From Fidelibacterota bacterium (GTDB lineage: Bacteria > Fidelibacterota > Marinisomatia > Marinisomatales > SCKK01): 44,881 bases of DNA. The notes beneath the pieces are model-generated. The model saw only the letters and a program-made list of their open reading frames with translations, was not told the origin of the DNA and ran no database searches. The stretch is taken from positions 1-44,881 of the forward strand of contig JADFPG010000003.1 of the NCBI GenBank assembly GCA_022562455.1, given 5' to 3'. A program made the position numbers and the translations under genes. Each line of letters opens with the position of its first letter. Position 1 is the first letter of the stretch. Positions 34,574-44,324 of this stretch are shown one piece after another.

Positions 34574-35599
34574 CTATTTATAATTTTTAATTTGAATTTT
34601 GCCTAAACCAAAAATATGATACAACAGCAAGGTTCCAACGATCTCCAGACTTTCAGCGCTGCATTTGTCAGGAGTGTCTTCTGTTGTATGCCAATAATTG
34701 ATGGTTGCATTCGGATAATCAAAATCAATGATAACAACCGCAGGAATCCCACCTTCCTCAAAGAGAATAACATGATCATCCTCAATTGTATGCTTCACTA
34801 CATTTTGAAATGATGCCAACCCCAAATCCTCTGCTTCCTGCCACAACTGATTCACCAGATGGGGAGCTTGCATAACAGAATAACCTTCTTTGGGTATTTC
34901 CAAATCTGCATCCCCCACCATATCAATCAGAATGCAGTATTCGGGAAACTCGGTGGGAATATTTTTTGCAATGTACCGGGAGCCGATAAAAAAATTCCTC
35001 AAATCTCCCCTCTTACCCAAATCTTCGCCATCCAAAAAAACAAGGTCCACGCCAACATTGGGATGGATTTGTGATAAATGGTGAGCCAACTCAAGCAGAA
35101 CAGCCACACCACTGGCTCCATCATTAGCCCCGAGGATCGGTTGTTTTCTCTTTTTCCGATCTCTATCCCGATCAGCCCAGGGCCTTGTGTCCCAGTGGGC
35201 AGCTATCCAAATTCGCTTTTTCATCGCAGGGTTGAATTGGGCAATGACATTGGTCAACGTCAGCATCTCTCCTGAATAAGGATCAATGTGTATAAACTGT
35301 TGTTGGATAACGCTATCTGCCAGAGGGACAACTGTTTTCAATATGAATTGAAGCCCTTGCCGGTGCCCACTCGACCCTGGATTTCTTGGACCCAATTCAC
35401 ATTGCTGTTCCAAAAAATTAAAGGCTCTTTCGGAATTGAACACGGGGATATCCTGAGCTAACAGCAGGACAGGGAAAAAGATGGTGATGAAATGTGAAAC
35501 ATGAAAAATGAAACGTGATACGTGAAACGTGATGAATGAAACGTGAGGCGTGAGGCAAGGGATGTGGAATAGCATACGCGATGTGGGATGCATCTTCAT
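34574..35599 (-). CDS. M28 family peptidase, glutaminyl-cyclase-like
   Basis: This 341-residue exported zinc enzyme shows the M28 metal ligands in order: IAAHWDTRPWAD (His, Asp), GANDGASGVAVLLELA (bridging Asp), VFLDGEDLG (Glu), IDMVGDADLEI (Asp), and NYWHTTEDTPD (His). The single-zinc glutaminyl cyclase branch (GPRNPGSSGHRQG and the loop RDRDRKKRKQPIL) fits better than an aminopeptidase. The N-terminal 45 residues are strange: residues about 14-38 include HVSFITFHVSRFIFHVSHFI, encoded by the CACGTTTCAC repeat (35497-35565) within the signal-peptide region. The hydrophobic core ITIFFPVLLLAQ and cleavage site remain. The ATG at 35599 overlaps the stop of the broken four-helix gene by 4 bases. 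Confidence 0.85.
   Translation of the reverse strand: MKMHPTSRMLFHIPCLTPHVSFITFHVSRFIFHVSHFITIFFPVLLLAQDIPVFNSERAFNFLEQQCELGPRNPGSSGHRQGLQFILKTVVPLADSVIQQQFIHIDPYSGEMLTLTNVIAQFNPAMKKRIWIAAHWDTRPWADRDRDRKKRKQPILGANDGASGVAVLLELAHHLSQIHPNVGVDLVFLDGEDLGKRGDLRNFFIGSRYIAKNIPTEFPEYCILIDMVGDADLEIPKEGYSVMQAPHLVNQLWQEAEDLGLASFQNVVKHTIEDDHVILFEEGGIPAVVIIDFDYPNATINYWHTTEDTPDKCSAESLEIVGTLLLYHIFGLGKIQIKNYK
35497..35565. repeat. CACGTTTCAC-type tandem repeat inside M28 signal-peptide region
   Basis: The plus strand shows a series of short degenerate units, GTGAAACATGAAA, GAAACGTGATACGTGAAACG and GATGAATGAAACGTGAGGCG, all variants of (G)TGAAACGTGA. On the minus strand this reads TCACGTTTCAC and similar. A related, inverted copy lies at 36081-36118. 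The units are translated within the M28 peptidase leader. Confidence 0.6.
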
Positions 35600-36054
35600 G
35601 GAAGATGAATGTTTTCGAGAAGTTCCTGTTTGTTTGTAAAATATTTCTCTTCAGGTTCCCCTATCCTATAAGACCGCTGTTGTGGTACTATTGTTAATAG
35701 TAAACGTACAATCTGTGTTAAAAAACGTATTCTGTGTTCTGCGACTGGTTCTCCCAAGACATGTCGACCTTTGAAATACCAATCACGAGCCTCTCTTGCC
35801 GATCCTAAAGAATACTCATAGAAACGAGCCCTGTCCCTACCAGTACCACGAGAGTATCCCTCAGCCAGGTTTGCACTTATAGAACCCAAGGATCTATACA
35901 ATTAACCCAAAGTGCGCTTATCACTCATTATCTTAGTAACATCGTACCATCCCAGATCAGAAAGAAAAAGAGATAGACGATATGCTTCCATGTTCCACAA
36001 CGAATCATTCCTAATCTCAACCGGAACGGACTTTACCCACTCGTCATAATCCAT
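35596..36054 (-). pseudogene. Four-helix-bundle protein (23S rRNA intervening-sequence family), with in-frame stop
   Basis: The minus strand reads MDYDEWVKSVPVEIRNDSLW and VTKIMSDKRTLG, then TAA, then LYRSLGSISANLAEGYSRGT and RARFYEYSLGSAREARDWYF in the same frame. As I know this family, it runs DKRTxGLSDQLYRxLGSIxANLAEGYS, so LSDQ is missing and a stop is in its place. Loss of 9 bases (TTATCTGATCAA reduced to TAA) creates exactly this stop and keeps the frame. Start 36054 has AAGGAGGA upstream at good spacing. Without the stop it would be about 152 residues, near the usual 120-150. It lies between the inverted CACGTTTCAC repeats (35497-35565, 36081-36118). Its product is probably not made, or restarts as a truncated form. 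Confidence 0.75.
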
Positions 36055-36080
36055 TTTCATTCCTCCTTCTACATTCACCT

Positions 36081-36118
36081 TTCATTCATCACGCCTCACG
36101 TTTTACGTTTCACGCTTT
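36081..36118. repeat. CACGTTTCAC-type repeat, inverted copy
   Basis: The plus strand reads CATTCATCACGCCTCACG followed by TTTTACGTTTCACGC, the inverse orientation of the repeat at 35497-35565. The two bracket the four-helix gene. It also abuts the end of sprA. Confidence 0.6.
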
Positions 36119-39100
36119 ATCCTTGAATTGCAATATTGACCTCAAAACCAAAATCTCTGTCAATCTTTTTTCCGATTACCTTGGATTCGCTTTCACGGTA
36201 TTCATACCATATTCCACCTGTAACTCGCCGAGTGAAGGAATAGGATATCCGAGGAGAAATTTTCCAACTTTTCTGCTCACCGGTGGTTGTGAGTTTTACC
36301 CCTTCTTTATTTCTTTCTTTGGTTTTGGAATCGGAAAAGTCCAGGGAGAGTGTAAAATTGATCGTGTTTTCAAGGTTAAAATCTCTAAAGAAGACTATGG
36401 GGATTCTCAAGCCGCCACGATGCGTATAGTTTGTGCTTGCTGTAAATGTACGATCTTTTTTTAATCGAGTACTGTTGATCCCGCCGAACCTGTTATCCAC
36501 ACTATTCACAATAGAATATCGAGTAGACAGTGAGATATTTTTTACCAGGGTCATAGAAAATCCCGCTAAGGGTGAATAGGAAGAAGTATATTTAGAAGAT
36601 TGTATTGAATTATTTTGCCAGGATCGAGATTCTTTACCCACAAACGCATGTTCAAAGGTAGCAGACTTTGACAACAAATTAATGAGTGGCCACTTTTCTA
36701 CACCTGTGATTCTCACATTCCACCCTGCAATTGGGAATCCTTTGTCTCCTTTCACCCCCTTTGGGAAATAGTCACGGGTCTCTGATTTTGTCTGGATATT
36801 ATTACCATCGATTGAAAGTGAGCGATTATTTGAAAAGTTAAAATTTGTGCTAACCTGTTTAATGAGTTTGAGACCTGATCTGATAGAAAAATCATACTGA
36901 AAATTCTTTGAACCGCGGTTCACTCCTGCGTCTTCACTATGATCCAAACCTAATTCATCGCTAAACCCAAAACGATAGGTAAGATCAGGACTTCCAAGAA
37001 CCTGATAAGCATTTTGTGACTGATTCTCAGAGTATGTAATATTGATGGGGTTTACGCGACTAACTGCTGCATAAATTCCCTTTAAAATGGTTTTAATTCC
37101 CTCATTAGGTGGTTTTTTCTTCTTCTTTTCCTGCTCATCGGGGACACGGGTCTTACCGCGCCTTCGTGTTGATCGGCTTTTCCTGGGGGGAGTATAAACT
37201 GTCTCAATAATGGATTTTAGTGTTAACGTGATGGACGATGAAAATCTTCGCTGGGACTGTATGGTTGCTCCTTCCTGAGTACTATCTTTTGGCTTAGACC
37301 ACCGATAATTTGAACTATAATTCAGCGACGGTTTTAACCAGGATAAGATTGTAGGATTAAAGGTTGTAGTCAGATTCTCCGTCACACCCGATACAACACC
37401 AGGCTTCAAGTTTTTCACCGCATCCAGATGCCTGGCACGAAACTGATTCATATCACTCTTGATATTTTTGTTGTAATTGGTTTTCAGGTTTTCCAAAATA
37501 GTATAATTGACTTTGAAATTCCTGGAGAGTCCCATGTTATAAATTTCTTTGTAATCACCAACGCGCGGAGTTGTTTCGGTGATTGTTTCACTCACATTTG
37601 CTGACAAATCAATTGAGGAAGGTGTATAATAAAGATGCGTTTTCCCCACCTTTTCACCCAACCAGGGGATACTTTTCAGGAATTTCAAAGGTGAGACATA
37701 GTTATCCCTGCCGAAAGGGAGGTTGTAACTGGTACCGCCGGTGTAATTCCTCGTGAATCTACGAGCCGTCTGTTCATTTGATTCCAATCCACGACTGCCG
37801 GAAAAATTTAATTTAATCCTATCAATAGAATAACGTGTATACCAATGGTCAGATTTCGTAGATTTAGATAAAGAAGTAGTTAACGACATTTGTTTACTCG
37901 TTGTAAGCATCTTCTCCAAGACTGAGTCTGGTATTGCATCCTCGTTCAATCTGATATCCGACCCGGGGATATACTTGGGTGTAGTTACATTATTTGTAAA
38001 TCCCATACTCAGTGGCAACTTTAATCCCCACTGCTGAGGAAACAGCTTATCAATACTGATTCGACTATCTATCCGAAACTTTTCGGATGTCCTGCCTGAT
38101 CCCAACCGCTTTTGGAGTACATGGAAATCTGCATCTTTACGATTGTAGCTCACTGTCACATTCCCCACATCCGCAAATTGAAGTTTTGATTGGACGCGGA
38201 AAGCAGTACCCACATCTTTTCTGACACCGGATAGACGAAGTTCATCTATCCACACTTCCCCGCTGATAGAAGAGTCCGGGTGTGTGTTTTTCACCCCGAC
38301 AATAAAATATTGCAATCTGGAAAGTGAGGGGGCTCCTTGGATGTAATATCGTTTTAATGTATCTACACCACCTTCAGAAGTGATTATGTATTCTTTTGTG
38401 TTATCAGATGCGGTGAATATGTGATTGGGTGGTAATTCAATTTTTTCAGGGTTCAGGACTTTTATTTCTGTAAGAAAATCCAAATCAATTTCTATAAAGT
38501 TTCTCTTCAGTTTTGAATCCCACCCTCTATACACCGGTTGACGAAGTTCATAGTAATCATCGGCTCGACCAAACCTGATAAAAAATTCCACATCAGAAGA
38601 GTCGCTCCAGATATGAGGCGTTAGTCCCTCTTTATTCTTTCCGTATGTGAATAATTTCAATTTTTTATAGGTAAGATAGCTTTGCGCTTGTTCTCCTCGA
38701 AGTTCAAATAGGTTCTTCTGAGCAGCACCTTCCTCTCCCGGTCCCAAATCAGTAAACTTTAAAACGAGGGACTGCTCTTTTAAACGAACCTCATTCAATC
38801 GATCGTATTCTCCCTGAACTCCAATTTCCTCCACACTCTGAGCATATTCCAAGTTATCGTCCGTATTCACCACAGTAATGGCAAAAACCGAATCATCAAC
38901 AACGTAATCTTCCGCTAAATTTGCTCTTACTCCTAACTCCTGCCATTCATTACCCACCATTTCTAATTTAGCTATCCAGACTTCCGCGCTGTCTTCGATT
39001 CCGCTTACAACCAACCTCATGAACTTGATAGTGTCCCAGGTAATGTCACCCCCATCACGTGCTTTTTGGAACGCCGCCAAGGGAATTCGATACAGTCGCC

Positions 39101-42100
39101 ACCCTGTTTCCGTCAATCCACCCTGGTAATTGAACCAATCATCACTCGTTTCGCTTAGATCAAATGTAAAAGTAAGATAATCGTCTCGTACATCAAATGT
39201 CCCATTTCGATTGATGTCTTCCGTATCAGGATATAAGGCGCCTTCCAGGGGGTTTAATCCTGCCGGCGGATATCCATTTCTTTCGGTACCGTTTAAAAAG
39301 CGGTATTTCCTGGGTCGTTCAACATCATTTTGATTAAAATACCAGTTATCTTCATTAGGATCATCAGGATTAACATCATTTCCAGTATATTTAATAGAAT
39401 CGGGAGCATTTTCGTAGGTAAATCCATTTGGCAAACATCCACCATAGCCATCTTCATAATCATTTTCACAGCCGTCCAACCCAATATCCTCTTCCTCCTC
39501 TAAAAGCGTGTTGCCGATAAAAAGACCCGATTCCGGTTTATCTTCCGTATCGAATATGTTATTGTTATTTTGATCCTCACTTATGAATCCCAAATCGACC
39601 GTTATTTCCCCTTCATCACCTAACAGCCATATTTCAAAGAACTTGCTACCTGTTTGATTGTAATCGCTTGTATAAAAACTCGTGGTAATTCCTGCCCAGG
39701 ATGAATCTCGAAGTACTCCATCACGACGTTTATAATTAAGTCGGAGAATATCCGTCAATTCATTGCCCGCACGAATTCCTGTGTCCAAGTTGGGCCAAAT
39801 ATCTCTTGTCCTGTATTGCGTAAATGGATTGTACCAAAAAAACTGAGCACGATGCGTCGGGTCCATACCGACCGGCACTGAGGATCGGTTCCAGAAACGC
39901 TGGTTAATCGACGGACTGGTTGTCCTTTTGGCTCCCTCAAAGTCATCAATGTAAGCCACGCCATTGCGATCCCCAGTAGATTCATTATTAATAGGATTGG
40001 GATTGGGTAGCACTTGAGCGTATTCTCCTTCAATCGTAAAAAGGGAAGGTTTTGTAGTCTCTATCAGCGGCAGTTTATCAATTGCCTGAGTTAATAAGTT
40101 TATTTCTGATTCATACCTGCCATTTATATCCCATATAAAGTTTTTTGTGGGCTCATAACCAACTTCTATTTTCTCGTTGATGACAGATTGATTGTAAAAA
40201 AGAGCCGTCATCCCAATAAAGGACTTCTTTCCAAGGTCCATTTGAGCCCGCGCACCAACAATAGTTTTTTTATCAAAAGAAACCAATTCATGTTTTTCAT
40301 ACAATATTTCAAGATCAGCAGACGGATCGTTAATGGCATCCGCTAAAAATGTGAGGGTGCCTGAAAAATAATCAATAACATAGTCTTTATCCTTTTGAAG
40401 CAAAACGTTGTTCAATCTGACCTCTTCACTCCCTTCCACCAGCATAAATCCACCCAGATTGATTGTGGAACTTGTGTTTGTATATGTCACTCTGATGTCA
40501 AATTTTGACTCGTTGCGTATCTGTTGATCAACAGTCCCCCGATACATGAGTGCGGAATCGGGAAGGATTTTCTTTAATGCTGTATTTAGATTCCCTTCCC
40601 CCCTATAAAGTGGGTCATCAGGTGTTGGTTTGTCCATCACATAGACCAACGAATCCATCTCAAAGGGATGGAGCATGGGGAAGATCAGCTCTCCGCTAAT
40701 AAGACTAAGGATGTTGGGATTGCCAAGGTCCATAAGGTCATCCGGATTTAAAGCGCCATTTTCATCAAAATTATCCAACCCAAATAAGTTGAGAAACGTG
40801 TTTCCGTCTTCATCATAAATATCATCCCCTAAAACCCCATTTTTATAAATAATCTCCAAGGTAAATCCCTCTTTATTAATATTTGACGTCCCTAAATAGT
40901 AGACATTTTTAAATGCTAAGGGCCATGTGGGGTGAGAGGGTCTTGGATCATCAGGTTTTATAAGTTTCAGGTGAATGGTGTCACCTTCTTCTATGTCAAA
41001 AGTAAGTTCACCCACATTTTTTATGATTTTTGTGGTATCTTGCTCTACTACCTTACGTTCGGACAGTTGGTAAGAGACAGCGATTTTTTCAATTTGTGCC
41101 GGTGTGGTAAGACGTATGAATCCTAAATCTTCGCTGACAAAATAATCCACATTCCGGACCAATCTCCGGAAGAAGCCATTATTCGTTGTATCTGCATTTT
41201 CCGGGTTTCTGTCCTTCCACCTGCCATTTTTGAAAACGGGGTCTACATATGTCAAACCATAAAATGTCCCCGAACCTGCGGCAGCGCCCACTCCTTTAAA
41301 CACTTCTATTTCTGATACAACGACATTTCCCAATAGATGTCTCCCCAATTCGTCAAGAGGGTAAAAACTAGGCATACCTAATAGTGCATCCGGATTCTGA
41401 CTATGAAATTGGACAATCCCATCATTATCCAATACCGATCCTCCATCGCGAAACACCTGATCTATAAAGAAATATTGGTTCTTTCGGTACCTGTAGTCAA
41501 GAATCGCTTGACCTTGAGATTCCGTTCCTCCCTTAAATTTCTTTTTTTCTTTCCTTGTCTGCTCAATGGACATAATGGAAGTGATGTCCACCGGTCCTAA
41601 TTTCATGATGGACTTGATTCCAAATAACCCTTTACTATTACCGGAAAAGCTGACAAACTGGGTGGAAGGGAGAGAAAGGGAGATATTCCCCGCTTCAATT
41701 TTTTGAATAATTTCATCCTCCTTTCCGAAGTAGTGAATTCGAATATTGTTCTCCCAGTCAAAATCCCGCTCACTGTCCCAGTCCAGAAATACGGAAACCC
41801 TGTCACCAATTTTACCTTCGCTACGTAGTTGTTGACGTTCATCAAATTCAAAATGAGTGGTTTGAGCTTCCCGGAAACTTGATCGTGCCAATTCCTGATC
41901 CTGGAAAACCATTTTCCCTGTGATTGTGATATTTCCACTAATATTTAATGATACTCTCCCAGCGCCTGTGTCCAGACCAAAGACCTCTATCTTCTGTCCT
42001 CGTTGCTTCTTCTTCTCTTTACTTTCTCTCTTCATAACCTCGTAAAAATTGGCATAACGATTTTGAGTAATCCGCTGTTGAAAATACCAATCCATGGGAG

Positions 42101-42503
42101 CAGCAAATGGAATCTTAAAAAGCAATCCCTCGTGTGCTTCATAAATGACAATCACAGACCAATCGTATGAAACTTCAGCCCATCTTTCAAATCCATCATA
42201 ACGAACATCAAAGACACCCCGCAGTGAGGAAACAGAATCCATTCCAAATAGAGGTTGAGGAATCTGATCAAATGGATTCACGATCCATTCTGAGGTATGA
42301 GTATAGAGATTAGAATGTAATGGGGCGGAGACATAACCGTCTGAGGCAGTCACAAGATCATTGGAGTCAGGGCGCAGACCATCGCCCTGTTCTTGAGCCC
42401 ATAAAAATGCCCATAGAAACAGACTGATAAAAACTGCTCCTGCACTTCTTCTTTTTCGGCGCAGAACATCCGTAAAAGAAGGTATTCGTTTCTTCTTCTG
42501 CAC
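36117..42503 (-). CDS. sprA: SprA-type T9SS outer-membrane translocon
   Basis: This 2128-residue protein is the giant outer-membrane barrel (SprA/Sov) that forms the type IX secretion pore. It has a signal peptide (AGAVFISLFLWAFLWAQ) and a Lys/Glu-rich early region. SprA markers are DRVSVFLDWDSERDFDWENN, EAGNISLSLPSTQFVSFSGN, GLFGIKSIMKLGPVDITSIM, DRNGVAYIDDFEGAKRTTSP, and GWRLYRIPL with SAEVWIAKLEM. The second half is a long run of barrel strands ending FGFEVNIAIQG. A basic loop with SRSTRRRGKTR and EKKKKKPPNEG lies at about 1770-1800. Acidic DxNNNNxFDxED and DINRNGTFDVRDD stretches may bind calcium. The start is GTG at 42503. In this window it is upstream of the sorted nuclease and PorV-like genes. 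Confidence 0.92.
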   Translation of the reverse strand: MQKKKRIPSFTDVLRRKRRSAGAVFISLFLWAFLWAQEQGDGLRPDSNDLVTASDGYVSAPLHSNLYTHTSEWIVNPFDQIPQPLFGMDSVSSLRGVFDVRYDGFERWAEVSYDWSVIVIYEAHEGLLFKIPFAAPMDWYFQQRITQNRYANFYEVMKRESKEKKKQRGQKIEVFGLDTGAGRVSLNISGNITITGKMVFQDQELARSSFREAQTTHFEFDERQQLRSEGKIGDRVSVFLDWDSERDFDWENNIRIHYFGKEDEIIQKIEAGNISLSLPSTQFVSFSGNSKGLFGIKSIMKLGPVDITSIMSIEQTRKEKKKFKGGTESQGQAILDYRYRKNQYFFIDQVFRDGGSVLDNDGIVQFHSQNPDALLGMPSFYPLDELGRHLLGNVVVSEIEVFKGVGAAAGSGTFYGLTYVDPVFKNGRWKDRNPENADTTNNGFFRRLVRNVDYFVSEDLGFIRLTTPAQIEKIAVSYQLSERKVVEQDTTKIIKNVGELTFDIEEGDTIHLKLIKPDDPRPSHPTWPLAFKNVYYLGTSNINKEGFTLEIIYKNGVLGDDIYDEDGNTFLNLFGLDNFDENGALNPDDLMDLGNPNILSLISGELIFPMLHPFEMDSLVYVMDKPTPDDPLYRGEGNLNTALKKILPDSALMYRGTVDQQIRNESKFDIRVTYTNTSSTINLGGFMLVEGSEEVRLNNVLLQKDKDYVIDYFSGTLTFLADAINDPSADLEILYEKHELVSFDKKTIVGARAQMDLGKKSFIGMTALFYNQSVINEKIEVGYEPTKNFIWDINGRYESEINLLTQAIDKLPLIETTKPSLFTIEGEYAQVLPNPNPINNESTGDRNGVAYIDDFEGAKRTTSPSINQRFWNRSSVPVGMDPTHRAQFFWYNPFTQYRTRDIWPNLDTGIRAGNELTDILRLNYKRRDGVLRDSSWAGITTSFYTSDYNQTGSKFFEIWLLGDEGEITVDLGFISEDQNNNNIFDTEDKPESGLFIGNTLLEEEEDIGLDGCENDYEDGYGGCLPNGFTYENAPDSIKYTGNDVNPDDPNEDNWYFNQNDVERPRKYRFLNGTERNGYPPAGLNPLEGALYPDTEDINRNGTFDVRDDYLTFTFDLSETSDDWFNYQGGLTETGWRLYRIPLAAFQKARDGGDITWDTIKFMRLVVSGIEDSAEVWIAKLEMVGNEWQELGVRANLAEDYVVDDSVFAITVVNTDDNLEYAQSVEEIGVQGEYDRLNEVRLKEQSLVLKFTDLGPGEEGAAQKNLFELRGEQAQSYLTYKKLKLFTYGKNKEGLTPHIWSDSSDVEFFIRFGRADDYYELRQPVYRGWDSKLKRNFIEIDLDFLTEIKVLNPEKIELPPNHIFTASDNTKEYIITSEGGVDTLKRYYIQGAPSLSRLQYFIVGVKNTHPDSSISGEVWIDELRLSGVRKDVGTAFRVQSKLQFADVGNVTVSYNRKDADFHVLQKRLGSGRTSEKFRIDSRISIDKLFPQQWGLKLPLSMGFTNNVTTPKYIPGSDIRLNEDAIPDSVLEKMLTTSKQMSLTTSLSKSTKSDHWYTRYSIDRIKLNFSGSRGLESNEQTARRFTRNYTGGTSYNLPFGRDNYVSPLKFLKSIPWLGEKVGKTHLYYTPSSIDLSANVSETITETTPRVGDYKEIYNMGLSRNFKVNYTILENLKTNYNKNIKSDMNQFRARHLDAVKNLKPGVVSGVTENLTTTFNPTILSWLKPSLNYSSNYRWSKPKDSTQEGATIQSQRRFSSSITLTLKSIIETVYTPPRKSRSTRRRGKTRVPDEQEKKKKKPPNEGIKTILKGIYAAVSRVNPINITYSENQSQNAYQVLGSPDLTYRFGFSDELGLDHSEDAGVNRGSKNFQYDFSIRSGLKLIKQVSTNFNFSNNRSLSIDGNNIQTKSETRDYFPKGVKGDKGFPIAGWNVRITGVEKWPLINLLSKSATFEHAFVGKESRSWQNNSIQSSKYTSSYSPLAGFSMTLVKNISLSTRYSIVNSVDNRFGGINSTRLKKDRTFTASTNYTHRGGLRIPIVFFRDFNLENTINFTLSLDFSDSKTKERNKEGVKLTTTGEQKSWKISPRISYSFTRRVTGGIWYEYRESESKVIGKKIDRDFGFEVNIAIQG

Positions 42504-42569
42504 TAAGTACCGTCTGGTTTTGATCCCTGGTTAATTCCAAGAAATCATACAGGTAGCAGTTAGTCTATA

Positions 42570-43229
42570 TTAGTTCCTATTACCAGGAATTTTAGAAAAT
42601 ATTAATGAATCTGTGGGTGATTCAAAATTAGAGATAATTTTATCAGGAAAACATTGAATTAAATTCGACATAGCTTTACTTCGATGACTTATTTGATTTT
42701 TTTCCTCTTCAGTAAGTTGTGCAAATGTTTTACCTAATTCCGGTAGATAAAAGATAGGATCATAACCAAATCCCTTAGACCCGCGCGGTGCTTCTGAAAT
42801 ATACCCTTCTACGATACCTTCGCAAGAGAGTTCCGTTTTTCCATCAATGAAACATGCAACCGTTCTAAATCTTGCTGTTCGTTTGTCAGCAGAAACCCCC
42901 TCCAAATTTTCCAGCAACTTATTTACATTATCCTCATAAGAACATCCTTCACCGGCATATCTTGCCGAATAAATACCAGGTGCTCCATTTAGAGCATCAA
43001 CCTCGAGTCCAGTGTCGTCAGCAATTGTTGATATACCTGTCAACGAAAACACGGTACGAGCCTTGATAAATGCATTTTCCCTCAATGTATTGCCCACCTC
43101 TTCTATTTCCGGAATAGTATTTCCTTTATCCCATTCATCGAGGGATAGACTTTCCATCCCATTCAATTCAAGAATCTGTTTCAACTCTCTAACTTTATTT
43201 TTATTTCGAGTAGCTATCAATACTTTCAA
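42570..43229 (-). CDS. rdgB: RdgB/HAM1 non-canonical purine NTP pyrophosphatase
   Basis: This 219-residue house-cleaning enzyme hydrolyses dITP, XTP and ITP to monophosphates. Start LKVLIATRNKNKVRELKQIL (the TTG at 43229 is the start; there is no ATG nearby), then NAFIKARTVFSLTGISTIAD followed by DTGLEVDALNGAPGIYSARY, PRGSKGFGYDPIFYLPEL, and KNQISHRSKAM: all RdgB signatures, with catalytic Asp in ADDTGLEVD. The end (about 195-219) is a short non-conserved tail. It is transcribed on the minus strand towards sprA. Confidence 0.94.
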   Translation of the reverse strand: MKVLIATRNKNKVRELKQILELNGMESLSLDEWDKGNTIPEIEEVGNTLRENAFIKARTVFSLTGISTIADDTGLEVDALNGAPGIYSARYAGEGCSYEDNVNKLLENLEGVSADKRTARFRTVACFIDGKTELSCEGIVEGYISEAPRGSKGFGYDPIFYLPELGKTFAQLTEEEKNQISHRSKAMSNLIQCFPDKIISNFESPTDSLIFSKIPGNRN

Positions 43230-43510
43230 TTTATCAATTCCTGGTTAATCTCTCACTTTACCACAAAAGGTGACGGCAAACATAGACATTCTTGAAAAGG
43301 CTGTCAAGTGAAATCTACATATCATTTCACGAAGAGAAATTGACTTATTTAGCGGTTGTTTTTCCACGAGAACGCCATTAATTTCGGCACGCTTCAAGCT
43401 CGGTAGCTCCCCAACTTTGTCGGGACAGGCAGTCTCCTCCTTCCTGCCCGAATGATTAAGGCAGGCGGGCGCTACCGAATAAAGTAGGGAGGCAATCGGT
43501 TATTTGATAT
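43230..43510. other. Spacer with hairpin repeats; partial copy of tRNA-Phe start
   Basis: No gene is seen. The region contains CGGTAGC (43401-43407) paired with GCTACCG (43471-43477), an inner CCTGCC/GGCAGG stem, and the 12 bases GCTCGGTAGCTC (43398-43409), identical to bases 2-13 of tRNA-Phe downstream. Confidence 0.5.
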
Positions 43511-43583
<73 letters not shown>

Positions 43584-43634
43584 CACTTTAATCTCCATGT
43601 ATATCAACAAGATACATGTGTTTTTCTTTAATTC

Positions 43635-44159
43635 CTAAATTATACAAAATACCCCTAAAAAGGACAAATTTGGACACTCTGGGACATTCATGGTCTCTAA
43701 ACGGTCACTAAATACATACCTGCATCTTGGGGTCAACTTTTTAAGAAAGCTTTCAAAGCCAACTTCAAACAGGACATTGGCACTATAATCCCGACAGACC
43801 GTTGCAGCTGTAGGTGCACCACGGCCATCAAAAGTATCTTCAGAGCATTCATTGTAAATTGTACTGAAATCCAGCGACAACAATTCAACGTCTCCATTTA
43901 AGTAGTTACGCAGATTGTAAACATCCCCTGTGGTTTTTTTACTGATGCTGCCATATTGTAATCGTTTTCCGCTTCGGACATCACTGGCGCGATATTTCAT
44001 TAAGTTTACCAGTTCTCCGATGGAGAGATCTTTGCCTCTGTTTTGAGCATTATTGTATGCCAGGAAGGCCCTCGAAATAATGTCCTGTGCCAAATCATCA
44101 TCGTGCTTAGCAATATGGTTGGCCTGTGCCAGTAGTGGCGGTACCATTGATTGGAACAT
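43635..44159 (-). CDS. Sigma-70 region-2-like protein, atypical C-terminus
   Basis: This 174-residue protein has a strong ribosome site (CGGAGGAGGAGTC) and ATG at 44159. The N-terminal part (AKHDDDLAQDIISRAFLAYN, then IGELVNLMKYRASDVRSGKR) looks like sigma factor region 2, with the DLxQDxxxxAFL core and the later basic RASDVRSGKR helix. No normal region 4 is visible: residues about 135-174 (TPRCRYVFSDRLETMNVPEC and on to FLGVFCII) do not continue the domain. Since the gene ends close to tRNA-Phe and its second domain is missing, it may be truncated or frame-shifted. It could be a minor sigma-like regulator; this is moderate inference only. Confidence 0.55.
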   Translation of the reverse strand: MFQSMVPPLLAQANHIAKHDDDLAQDIISRAFLAYNNAQNRGKDLSIGELVNLMKYRASDVRSGKRLQYGSISKKTTGDVYNLRNYLNGDVELLSLDFSTIYNECSEDTFDGRGAPTAATVCRDYSANVLFEVGFESFLKKLTPRCRYVFSDRLETMNVPECPNLSFLGVFCII

Positions 44160-44324
44160 GACTCCTCCTCCGAACGTTCGTTTGTATTGTTCTTATTTCA
44201 TTTTTCAGAGAAGCAATGTGAAAATATATGATAAAGTGGTTATACACTGATACCAGCGTATGCAATCACCAAACTAGACGGCTTCCTGTATCTAATTCCA
44301 GATACCTTAACACTCGTCTATTAA

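Noticed and set aside
35497-36118. CRISPR-like array
   Set aside because: The repeat units are 10 bp, degenerate and without regular unique spacers.
36123-36464. 113-residue plus-strand frame
   Set aside because: Antisense of the sprA 3' end.
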